9,736 bases of DNA from the NCBI GenBank assembly GCA_955652155.1, contig CATPAT010000087.1:1-9736 (forward strand). The letters are read 5' to 3'. Positions 1 to 6,215 of this stretch are shown piece after piece (position 1 is the stretch's first letter; every line of letters starts with the position of its first letter). A program made the translations under genes and the position numbers. Source of the stretch: an uncultured Chthoniobacterales bacterium (lineage in GTDB: Bacteria > Verrucomicrobiota > Verrucomicrobiia > Chthoniobacterales > UBA10450). The notes below the pieces were generated by a model. The model saw only the letters and a program-made list of their open reading frames with translations, was not told where the DNA came from and made no database searches.

Positions 1-1
1 G

Positions 2-165
2 TCGTGGCTCCTGCTGTCGCTTGCCCTGGTCGGATCGGGCTGCGCGCGAGTAGGCGCCTTCGCCCTGGGCCTGTGCCTCGGCGTGCACGCGAGTCTCGGC
101 GCCTGGGGCCTGGCGGTGGTGTGCATCGTTACGGCCGCCAACGTGCGCGGCGCGAGAAGCTGGCG
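2..165 (+). other. Possible 3' fragment of a membrane-protein gene, or foreign/chimeric sequence
   Basis: Frame 2 reads as a run of hydrophobic residues (SWLLLSLALVGSG, then AFALGLCLG, then AWGLAVVCIVTAANV), like two or three membrane helices. Its third codon positions are almost all G or C. By hand count bases 1-160 are 73% G+C, against 55% for bases 181-240. The membrane-like character and the high third-position G+C end near base 160, but the frame has no stop there and stays open to 496 as Ser/Arg-rich nonsense that overlaps the next gene. So this is either the end of a real gene joined out of frame to unrelated sequence, or a chance open frame. I do not recognise the protein. Frame 1 is also open from base 1, but it gives only Arg/Pro-rich shadow sequence here. 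Confidence 0.25.
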
Positions 166-177
166 TTTAGTCCGATT

Positions 178-849
178 ATGTCCAACTTCGAGGGCGAGCG
201 AGAAGGAATCTGGGACGAATACGATTGGGAGCGTTTCCTCAAGCAGCAGGATCAGCGAACAGAAAAGTACATGGAGCTGCTGGAGAGATACATCGACGAT
301 CCGCAACGCGACGAAATCATCGCCCGAGAAATGGGTTGGACGCAGATTCTGGGCGACGGCGATTGGAGCGCGGAGGTCGATGCACTCTTGGACGAAGATT
401 GGCGTTTACAAAATGACGAGACTTCAAGCGGCGCCGAACAAAAACCGAGTGAAAGCTTTGAAGACAACATTCTCTATCGGGCAGCCTTCGCCCTGACGGT
501 TTGGATCGACAAGCTGTTCGACCAAAACGCCTCGCTCCAAAACGAACCGGCGGCGATCAAGCTGGCTACCCACGCGGCACTGGCGAGCGCGAAACTGGCG
601 GCAGCCCTGAGCGATGACGATGTGGACGAACTTGGGATGACCATCGCCTATCTAAAACGCGCCCTGAAAGCGATCATGGTTTCGTTGGATTCGGCGGCCA
701 AATTGGTCTCCGAGAAGCTAATCGCGGCCCGGCAGTATTCCGTTCTCCAGCAACGACTTTTCCAGGTGCGGGACGGGATTATTACGTTGATGGGGGAATA
801 TCGCGGCGAATGGCGTCGCCGCCACGGCTCCGAAGGTTTTCGGGGTTGA
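178..849 (+). CDS. Hypothetical helical, acidic cytoplasmic protein
   Basis: This encodes 223 residues of a family I do not recognise. The frame is open further upstream to base 4, but that part is Arg-rich, compositionally foreign and unlike protein, so the ATG at 178 (MSNFEGEREG) is chosen; no clear Shine-Dalgarno precedes it. Residues 1-80 are charged and rich in Trp and acidic residues (WDEYDWERF at 12-20; DEDW at 72-75). Residues 80-95 look like a linker. Residues 96-215 look like four or more amphipathic helices with Ala/Leu-rich stretches (for example 127-144 and 155-185). There is no signal peptide, no membrane segment and no cysteine. The stop lies 28 nt before the ECF sigma gene on the same strand, so co-transcription is plausible, and a cytoplasmic partner role could be imagined. 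No function can be assigned. The reality of the gene is likely; the exact start is uncertain. Confidence 0.7.
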   Translation: MSNFEGEREGIWDEYDWERFLKQQDQRTEKYMELLERYIDDPQRDEIIAREMGWTQILGDGDWSAEVDALLDEDWRLQNDETSSGAEQKPSESFEDNILYRAAFALTVWIDKLFDQNASLQNEPAAIKLATHAALASAKLAAALSDDDVDELGMTIAYLKRALKAIMVSLDSAAKLVSEKLIAARQYSVLQQRLFQVRDGIITLMGEYRGEWRRRHGSEGFRG

Positions 850-877
850 ATGAAATAGCCGCTAGTTCCGTCGAATT

Positions 878-1489
878 ATGCGAACGGAAACGACTCCGGC
901 TCAAGCCGATGTGTCGGAACTCGACCTGGTGAGACAATGTCAAGCCGGCGATACCGAGGCATTTGACCAGCTGGTAACCCGCTACCGGACAAGGGTATTC
1001 GCTATGATTTATAACATGGTCCATAACGAACAGGACGCCTGGGACCTGGCGCAGGACAGCTTTGTCAAAGCCTGGAAATCGATCGGGCGCTTTCGCGGAA
1101 AGTCGTCGTTTTATACCTGGATTTATCGGATCGTCATGAACGTGACTATCGACTGGCTGCGTAAGCGCCAAGTCAAAGCCGGCGGGGCCGAGTTTGATGA
1201 CGCTATTCAGTTGAAAGAGATCGATCCCGCGTCTAAGACCGTGCCAAAGGCCGATCCGCTCCCGCACCAGCACCTGGAGCGGCAGGAAATCCGCGCCCGG
1301 ATCGACCATGCCATCTCCCAACTCTCTCCCGAACACCGGGCAGTAATTTTAATGAAAGAAATCGAAGAAATGCAGTATCACGAAATCGCCGAAAGCCTGG
1401 GTTGTTCCATCGGCACGGTGATGTCGCGCCTGTTTTATGCCCGGAAGAAATTGCAGAATTCCCTGAGGGACGTTTATGAAAACGTTTGA
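878..1489 (+). CDS. ECF-type RNA polymerase sigma factor (sigma-70 family, RpoE-like)
   Basis: This 203-residue protein should direct core RNA polymerase to a small set of promoters, probably in response to an envelope signal. Region 2 covers about residues 27-98 (AFDQLVTRYRTRVFAMIYNM, then EQDAWDLAQDSFVKAWKSI, then FYTWIYRIVMNVTIDWLRKR), the core-binding and -10-recognition part. A linker of variable sequence follows (about 99-135). Region 4 covers about 139-195, with the helix-turn-helix MQYHEIAESLGCSIGTVMSR at 165-184 that reads the -35 element. Length and architecture are standard for ECF sigma factors, and no extra C-terminal domain is present. The ATG at 878 has no obvious Shine-Dalgarno, but no better start exists before region 2. 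The gene's 3' end overlaps the following anti-sigma-like gene by 14 nt, the usual sign of translational coupling. The exact ECF subgroup cannot be set by eye. Confidence 0.95.
   Translation: MRTETTPAQADVSELDLVRQCQAGDTEAFDQLVTRYRTRVFAMIYNMVHNEQDAWDLAQDSFVKAWKSIGRFRGKSSFYTWIYRIVMNVTIDWLRKRQVKAGGAEFDDAIQLKEIDPASKTVPKADPLPHQHLERQEIRARIDHAISQLSPEHRAVILMKEIEEMQYHEIAESLGCSIGTVMSRLFYARKKLQNSLRDVYENV
1464..1470 (+). promoter_or_regulatory. Ribosome binding site of the anti-sigma gene, inside the sigma gene
   Basis: The sequence TGAGGGA ends five bases before the ATG at 1476 and matches a Shine-Dalgarno element. It lies within the last codons of the sigma factor gene. It supports 1476 as the true start of the second gene and hence the 14-nt overlap. 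Confidence 0.6.
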
Positions 1490-1991
1490 AGAAAAATGGA
1501 CTGCCTGGCTCGATGGACAATTGAGCGGCAAAGAATTAGCTGAATTCGAGGCTTCGCTGCCGGATTTGGAAGCGGCCGAAGCCGAAAAACGCGATGCGCT
1601 CAGGCTGGGCACGTTTTTGAAGGAACAACTCGCAGCTCAGGCACTGAGCAACGAGGAATTCTTTAGTCATCAACTGCACCAACGGATCGCGCACGCAAGG
1701 GAAGATCGTTCCCGTGACCGCGGAACGTCGACGTGGTGGACGATTCCCCGATTGGTTTGGTCGGGGGCGGCCGCGCTCGCGCTCTTTGTCATCACCACCG
1801 TAGTGCTCATGAGCCAGCATCAGCCCGGCGAGCAATCGGAATATCTCACCCAAATTCTGAATTCGCGCGTTGATCCGGCGGCCAATCCAAACGCGACCAT
1901 CTACATTTTCGAGAGCAAGAACGACAACAAAGTAACGGTGCTGTGGACCGAAGGATTGCAATCGCTCCCGGCCGACTACGCAGCAAAATAA
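1476..1991 (+). CDS. Single-pass membrane anti-sigma-like protein
   Basis: This 171-residue protein probably holds the preceding sigma factor inactive at the inner membrane. The N-terminus (WTAWLDGQLSGKELAEFEAS, residues 8-27) has the pattern common to anti-sigma N-domains in the cytoplasm. A single hydrophobic span lies at about 93-112 (LVWSGAAALALFVITTVVLM). A short periplasmic part of about 60 residues follows and includes ATIYIFESKNDNKVTVLW (140-157). The whole protein has no cysteine, so it lacks the His-x3-Cys-x2-Cys zinc motif of ZAS-type anti-sigma factors; contact would have to be through a zinc-free fold. The assignment rests on the overlap with the sigma gene, the topology and the N-terminal pattern, not on a recognised family signature. 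The gap to the next gene is only 7 nt, so the two are very likely co-transcribed. Confidence 0.75.
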   Translation: MKTFEEKWTAWLDGQLSGKELAEFEASLPDLEAAEAEKRDALRLGTFLKEQLAAQALSNEEFFSHQLHQRIAHAREDRSRDRGTSTWWTIPRLVWSGAAALALFVITTVVLMSQHQPGEQSEYLTQILNSRVDPAANPNATIYIFESKNDNKVTVLWTEGLQSLPADYAAK

Positions 1992-1998
1992 TTCGACA

Positions 1999-2538
1999 AT
2001 GCAGCTGAGGCCTTTGCTTCTCGCCGTGTTTTTCACCTTGGCGATAAGCGCGGCTTCGGCCAATGCGGAAAACGTGGTTTGGAGCGGCCTCGTCATCGCC
2101 GAAAACGTTCCGCAGCCGGCGCCGATTCCGCCGGAGCTGACCACCCTTGAGCAAACGCTCAAAGATCTTTTTGGTTACAACCAGTTCGAAGTGATTGGCC
2201 AATCAAACAAAACGCTCAAGACAGGCCAGGAAGATTGGCTCGCCAACAGCAAGTATTTTGGACTGCACGTCGATGCCCGGGGCGAGAACGACGCCGGTTA
2301 CACGTTAAACCTCAAGCTCTACAAAGAAAATGAGGTCCTGCTCGAGACCGACGCGAACCTGAGCAAGAGCAGCCCACTCGTCATCAAAGGCCCACAAGTC
2401 GGCAGCGGACAGTTGCTGCTCGTTTTGGTGGTCAAGGATGACGGGCAAGCCCATCGACGTCGTCATGCTGAACCGGCGAATCCAATCACGACTGGATGGA
2501 ATCGGTTGCGCCGAATCTTTCATGACGCTCTGCCCTAG
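1999..2538 (+). CDS. Small secreted protein of unknown function
   Basis: The protein has 179 residues and starts with a textbook signal peptide (hydrophobic core LLLAVFFTLAISAAS, then ANA, likely cut after residue 23), so it should act in the periplasm or outside the cell. The mature part alternates short strands and helices: VVWSGLVIAENV (26-37), TLEQTLKDLFGY (49-60), then strand-like YTLNLKLYKENEVLLETD (101-118) and QLLLVLVVK (138-146). I recognise no family. The gene lies 7 nt after the anti-sigma-like gene and 66 nt before the aminopeptidase gene, which suggests shared expression with the sigma locus. The last ~33 residues (DDGQAHRRRHAEPAN onward) look unlike the rest and unlike an exported domain. 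From about 2438 the +1 frame has third positions that look more like coding sequence, so the true C-terminus may be altered by a frameshift. Confidence 0.7.
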   Translation: MQLRPLLLAVFFTLAISAASANAENVVWSGLVIAENVPQPAPIPPELTTLEQTLKDLFGYNQFEVIGQSNKTLKTGQEDWLANSKYFGLHVDARGENDAGYTLNLKLYKENEVLLETDANLSKSSPLVIKGPQVGSGQLLLVLVVKDDGQAHRRRHAEPANPITTGWNRLRRIFHDALP

Positions 2539-2593
2539 TCGCTTGTTCAACGCGTTGATATGTCTCGCGATTGAACGTCTGCGTTAAATCGGC

Positions 2594-2599
2594 TAAGGG
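2594..2599 (+). promoter_or_regulatory. Ribosome binding site of the M1 aminopeptidase gene
   Basis: TAAGGG lies five bases before the ATG at 2605. It supports this start rather than the in-frame ATG at 2653, which would remove the hydrophobic N-terminus. Confidence 0.5.
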
Positions 2600-2604
2600 C
2601 AGAA

Positions 2605-5304
2605 ATGCGGATTCGCGTTGGTCTCGTTACTTTGTTGGTGCTCCCCTTAACCATGAACGGAGAAAAACTTTACACCTTCGCAAACACTCCCGGTAAATTG
2701 CCGAAGCAAGTCGTCCCACTCGAATACTCCATCCGAATCGTTCCTGACGTAAGTAAGTTTACTTTTTCCGGAAGCGAAACCGTGAAGCTCAAGGCGAGCG
2801 CGCCGGTACATGAGCTGGTGCTCAATTCGCTCGAACTCGAAATCGCAAAGGCTTCGATCGATGGAACTCAATTATCACCAGCCGCGATCAAACTCGATCC
2901 AAACAACGAGCTGCTGACCATCGCGCTTCCTAACGAGCTGGCGATTGGCGAGCACTCCCTCGCGCTCGAGTTCAGCGGAACGATCACTCCAAAAGGCCGC
3001 GGCTTTTATTACATGCCTTATCAAGAGCAAGGCTCAGGCGCGAAAAAAATGGCGCTCGGCACCCAATTCGAACCGAGCGATGCGCGGCGATTTTTTCCGT
3101 GTTGGGACGAGCCGAGTTTTCGGGCGCGCTTCCAACTGACGGCAGTTGTGCCAGAGAATTGGCTGGCCGTTTCAAACATGCCGGTCGAATCAGAACGCAA
3201 GATCGATCCGCCTTCGCCAAATGCCGGTCCGGCTCGGACCTCCGGCGCGACAGGCATCGACAAAGAAGTGCGTTTTCAACCAACGCCGTCGATGTCGAGT
3301 TACTTGAATGTGTTCGTCGCCGGTGAGCTCGATGCAATCGAAACGAAAGCGGCCGGCACACAGATTCGCGTGATTGCCACCAAAGGAAAAGCCGAATGGG
3401 GCCGATACGCGCTCGAAAGCACGGCGCAAATCCTTGAGTACTACAACAATTACTTTGGCGTTCGCTATCCGCTTCCAAAGTTGGATCAGATCGCCATTCC
3501 GGGCGGTTTCGGCGGCGCGATGGAAAATTGGGGCGGGATCACTTACTACGAATCGGCACTTCTTTTCGATGCGAAGAAATCGTCCGCGTCGACGCGCCAG
3601 CGCATTTACGAAGTCGTCGCGCACGAAACCGCGCACCAATGGTTCGGCGATCTCGTCACTATGGCTTGGTGGGACAATCTTTGGTTGAACGAAGGTTTCG
3701 CCTCCTGGATGGGGAGTAAATGCACCGCGCATTTCAATCCGGACTGGGAAGTTTGGCTCGCCAGGAATATTCAGCGCGATCCAGCTCGCCGCACCGGAAT
3801 CGCCAAGGAAGTCGCGATGGAAGGCGACGCAAGATCGACAACCCACGCCATCCAGCAGCCGGTTGCGAATGAATCCGACGCCAACAGCGCCTTTGACGAC
3901 ATCACTTATCGAAAAGGTCAAAGTTTTCTGCGAATGCTGGAAAGTTTTCTCGGCGAAGACGTTTTCCGCGACGGCGTCCGCCGCTACATAGCTGCGCATC
4001 AGTATTCGAACTCGACCACGGCAGATTTGTGGAACGCGCTCAGCGACGCTTCGGGAAAGCCGGTCGGCGAAATTGCCGCAGCGTGGACGGAACAACCGGG
4101 ATTTCCGGTTGTAATGATGAAACGCGACGGCGAAAAAGTTTCGCTGAGCCAGGAGCGGTTCACCATTAATTTCCCGAACGCGCCGGCGCTGCAATGGAAG
4201 ATCCCCGCCACCTACTCCGTGGTTGGCGAGAAGAAGATCGAGAGCCGTTTGATGACCGACAAAATCGAGAATCTGCCGGGTATCGCGGCCGATCGGGTGA
4301 TCAAGTTGAACGCGAACGGTGCCGGCAATTATCGGGTCCAGTATGATGATTCGTCCTGGAAAGCGCTGCTCGGTGCACTGGCCAAGTTGAATCTGGAAGA
4401 TAGCGTGAATTTGCTGAGCGATTCGTGGGCGCTGGTCCAGGCCAATCGCGCCGACGTTTCTCTTTATTTAGAGCTGATCGGGAAACTGCCCCGCGGGCAT
4501 GAACTGGCCGAGCGTGATCAGATTGTTAACGCGTTCGATTACATCAACCGCCTTCTGATCGGCGAACCAGCGCGCGAGAAATTTCAGGGCTACGCCTGTT
4601 CGACTTTGCGACCTACTTTTAACGAGCTTGGCTGGGAGCCGAAGAAAAACGAATCACCACGCGATTCACTCCTTCGTGCAAGCTTGATCGTCGCGCTTGG
4701 CGATTTGAACGACCAGGAAGTCATCGACGGCTGCAAACAACGTTTTGAAAAGTTCGTTGCCGATCCTGCTTCGCTCGCACCTGACCTTCGCGCGTCTATT
4801 TTTTCCGTGGTTGGACAAAATGCTGATGAGCCAACTTGGAACAAGCTCCACGAACTCGGATTGAACACGACCAGTATCGAGGAAAAACAGAATTATTACG
4901 ACGCGTTGACCACAGCGCGCGATCCGAAGCTGGCCGGAAAAGCATTGCAAATCTCGCTGAGCGACGAACTGCCGACCAGTCGCGCGCTTCACGTGGTCGG
5001 CAAAGTCGCGCGCTACAGCGGGCATCCCGATCTCGCCTGGGAATTCGCCAAGGCGAACATGAAAGCGCTGCTCGCGAAAACCGACGCTCTTGGCGCTAAT
5101 ACGTTCGCGCCGGGCTTGTTCGTTTTCTTTTCCGAAAAATCGCGCGCGGACGAATTGAAAACTTACGCCAAATCGAATTTGCCGGCGACGAGTGCAAAAG
5201 AAGTGGCCAAAGCGGTCGATGAAGTTGAGTTTCGCGCCGAATTCAAACAGCGGCTCGCGCCGCAACTAAATAGCTGGATCAGTAGCCAGACAAAACGCAA
5301 TTAG
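2605..5304 (+). CDS. M1-family zinc metallo-aminopeptidase with ERAP1-like C-terminal domain
   Basis: This 899-residue enzyme removes single residues from the N-termini of peptides. The first ~18 residues (MRIRVGLVTLLVLPLTM) look like a signal or anchor sequence without a clear cleavage site, so export is likely but not certain. The N-terminal beta domain spans about 33-235. The catalytic thermolysin-like domain spans about 240-490. It holds the peptide-binding GAMEN motif (304-308), the zinc motif HETAH (His340 and His344 as ligands, Glu341 as catalytic base), the third zinc ligand Glu363 in WLNEGFASW, and the likely transition-state Tyr435 in ITYRKG. All key residues are present. A helical ERAP1-like region fills about 530-880, and the overall length is normal for the family. 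One oddity is an extra Pro/Gly/Ser-rich stretch at about 199-220, next to the VRFQPTPSMSSYLNVF strand, which carries a DNA palindrome. The gene lies 66 nt after the secreted-protein gene and may belong to the sigma operon, although its own promoter cannot be excluded. Confidence 0.97.
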   Translation: MRIRVGLVTLLVLPLTMNGEKLYTFANTPGKLPKQVVPLEYSIRIVPDVSKFTFSGSETVKLKASAPVHELVLNSLELEIAKASIDGTQLSPAAIKLDPNNELLTIALPNELAIGEHSLALEFSGTITPKGRGFYYMPYQEQGSGAKKMALGTQFEPSDARRFFPCWDEPSFRARFQLTAVVPENWLAVSNMPVESERKIDPPSPNAGPARTSGATGIDKEVRFQPTPSMSSYLNVFVAGELDAIETKAAGTQIRVIATKGKAEWGRYALESTAQILEYYNNYFGVRYPLPKLDQIAIPGGFGGAMENWGGITYYESALLFDAKKSSASTRQRIYEVVAHETAHQWFGDLVTMAWWDNLWLNEGFASWMGSKCTAHFNPDWEVWLARNIQRDPARRTGIAKEVAMEGDARSTTHAIQQPVANESDANSAFDDITYRKGQSFLRMLESFLGEDVFRDGVRRYIAAHQYSNSTTADLWNALSDASGKPVGEIAAAWTEQPGFPVVMMKRDGEKVSLSQERFTINFPNAPALQWKIPATYSVVGEKKIESRLMTDKIENLPGIAADRVIKLNANGAGNYRVQYDDSSWKALLGALAKLNLEDSVNLLSDSWALVQANRADVSLYLELIGKLPRGHELAERDQIVNAFDYINRLLIGEPAREKFQGYACSTLRPTFNELGWEPKKNESPRDSLLRASLIVALGDLNDQEVIDGCKQRFEKFVADPASLAPDLRASIFSVVGQNADEPTWNKLHELGLNTTSIEEKQNYYDALTTARDPKLAGKALQISLSDELPTSRALHVVGKVARYSGHPDLAWEFAKANMKALLAKTDALGANTFAPGLFVFFSEKSRADELKTYAKSNLPATSAKEVAKAVDEVEFRAEFKQRLAPQLNSWISSQTKRN
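3219..3240 (+). repeat. Palindromic repeat, copy A, inside the aminopeptidase gene
   Basis: GGTCCG (3226-3231), loop GCT, CGGACC (3235-3240) form a perfect six-pair hairpin. It can be extended by GCC (3223-3225) with GGC (3244-3246) across a three-base bulge. The 13-base core GTCCGGCTCGGAC (3227-3239) recurs exactly on the other strand at 8370-8382, and 19 of 22 positions agree over the whole segment. In the protein it encodes part of a Pro/Gly/Arg-rich stretch (NAGPARTSGATG, 206-217) that looks like an insertion in the M1 fold. That it is a mobile or dispersed element is inference from two copies. Confidence 0.4.
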
Positions 5305-5308
5305 CGAG

Positions 5309-5815
5309 TTACAAATTCGATTGCGACTGGTCTTGCTCGGGCGTGATCAAGAGCCGCATCGGGATCATCGATGATTCGTGAAAGCCGTGCTTGCGGAAAA
5401 ATTCCTGAGCGAGGTTTTCAGGGCGGTCGGTCAGCAATGTGATCCGAAGAAAATTTTTCTGGCGCGCGAACTCGATCGCGTGATTGAGCAGCTTCGAACC
5501 ATAACCGTGCGCCTGGTATTGTTTATGGATCACCAGATCTTCCAGCAAGATCACGAAACCGCCTTCGGCTGTGCTGATGGTGAAAAGCAAATTGATCATC
5601 CCGACGATGGCGCCATCGCGGCGCAGGACGAACACGCGACCCCGGCTCGGCTGTTCGAAAATCAATCGCAAACCACGGAGCTGTTTGTCTTTGTCCGGGC
5701 GAAAGTCGCTCTCCTGCGAGAACAAACCGCCGAGCATCTCGGATAATTCATCCAAATCAGCCTCGGTAGCCGGTTCAATGACGACTTTCTCGCTCACGCT
5801 TAGTGTGCTTTGCAT
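5309..5815 (-). CDS. GNAT-family N-acetyltransferase
   Basis: This encodes 168 residues on the minus strand, which should transfer an acetyl group from acetyl-CoA to an amine; the substrate cannot be read from the sequence. The fold is a single GNAT domain. An N-terminal strand and helix (VVIEPATEADLDELSEMLGG, 11-30) lead in. The central strands are RVFVLRRDGAIVGMINLLF (60-78) and FVILLEDLVIHKQY (87-100). The CoA pyrophosphate-binding loop is QAHGYG (101-106), matching the Q/R-x-x-G-x-G/A motif, and its helix is SKLLNHAIEFARQ. A typical motif B (NLAQEFFRKHGFHE, 134-147) follows. No other domain is present. The ATG at 5815 has only a weak upstream ribosome site. The gene converges with the aminopeptidase gene, with just four bases between their stops and no visible terminator. 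It is divergent from rpmH, with a shared 161-base upstream region. Confidence 0.92.
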   Translation of the reverse strand: MQSTLSVSEKVVIEPATEADLDELSEMLGGLFSQESDFRPDKDKQLRGLRLIFEQPSRGRVFVLRRDGAIVGMINLLFTISTAEGGFVILLEDLVIHKQYQAHGYGSKLLNHAIEFARQKNFLRITLLTDRPENLAQEFFRKHGFHESSMIPMRLLITPEQDQSQSNL

Positions 5816-5909
5816 TGCTTATTCGCAGAAATTGACCGGGCTGGCAACCCGCGATTGAGAGCATGTTCCGAGCGAGCTCGACTGGATCGACATCTTGCGC
5901 CCGACCAAA

Positions 5910-5940
5910 TTGACAATGCCATCGCCCATCCTAATGTAAC
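5910..5940 (+). promoter_or_regulatory. Candidate sigma-70 promoter for rpmH
   Basis: A perfect -35 hexamer TTGACA is at 5910-5915. The best -10-like hexamer is TGTAAC at 5935-5940 (four of six matches, 19-base spacer); TAATGT at 5932-5937 (three of six, 16-base spacer) is an alternative. It would give a leader of about 30 bases before the rpmH start at 5977. The -35 match and position are good; the -10 is weak. Confidence 0.35.
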
Positions 5941-5976
5941 CGCTCTCAATTCGCGCCGAGCTTATTTTTCGGCCTT

Positions 5977-6150
5977 ATGAAACGCACTTATCAGCCATCC
6001 AAACGAACGCGCAAGCAACAGCACGGTTTTCGCGCGCGCATGCGGACCAAGGGTGGACGCGCCACTCTCGCCCGGCGGCGTCAGCGCGGTCGCAAACGTC
6101 TCTTGCCGAAACGCGTCGAGCGCCATTTCGCGCGCCATACCCAAGCCTGA
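5977..6150 (+). CDS. rpmH: 50S ribosomal protein L34
   Basis: The short frame encodes 57 very basic residues starting MKRTYQPSKRTRKQQHGFRA and continuing with RMRTKGGRATLARRRQRGRKRL, the unmistakable L34 pattern (HGFRxRMxTKxGRxxLxRRRxxGRxRL). L34 is a small protein of the large ribosomal subunit. The family is usually about 44-50 residues; here about 14 extra basic residues (LPKRVERHFARHTQA) follow the conserved core, a modest C-terminal extension. The ATG at 5977 fits the universal MKRT(Y/F)QPS start. No clear Shine-Dalgarno is seen. In most bacteria rpmH is followed at once by rnpA (RNase P protein), then yidD and yidC. Here no rnpA follows; the next gene is a glycosidase 65 nt downstream, so the conserved cluster is broken at this point. 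Confidence 0.97.
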   Translation: MKRTYQPSKRTRKQQHGFRARMRTKGGRATLARRRQRGRKRLLPKRVERHFARHTQA

Positions 6151-6215
6151 TTTCCGACAATCTCGGTTCCGGTTCGCAAGGTCGACATCGGCCAAGATCG
6201 ACATTCTATTGTTGA

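Noticed and set aside
782..1336. A 184-residue minus-strand open frame
   Set aside because: It is antisense to the ECF sigma factor, whose conserved regions are clear on the plus strand.
1536..2162. A 208-residue minus-strand open frame
   Set aside because: It covers parts of two well-supported plus-strand genes in antisense, and the translation shows no domain.
3190..4194. A 334-residue open frame on the minus strand
   Set aside because: It lies wholly antisense to the conserved aminopeptidase gene, including its catalytic motifs, and its translation is Arg/Phe-rich with no recognisable domain.
4666..5265. A 199-residue minus-strand open frame
   Set aside because: It is antisense to the C-terminal part of the aminopeptidase gene and has typical shadow composition (Arg, Phe, Val).
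5641..5652. The 12-mer CCCGGCTCGGCT shared with the outer-membrane protein gene near 9587
   Set aside because: Both copies lie in normal coding sequence and form no strong hairpin. A match of this length is expected by chance in a window this size.
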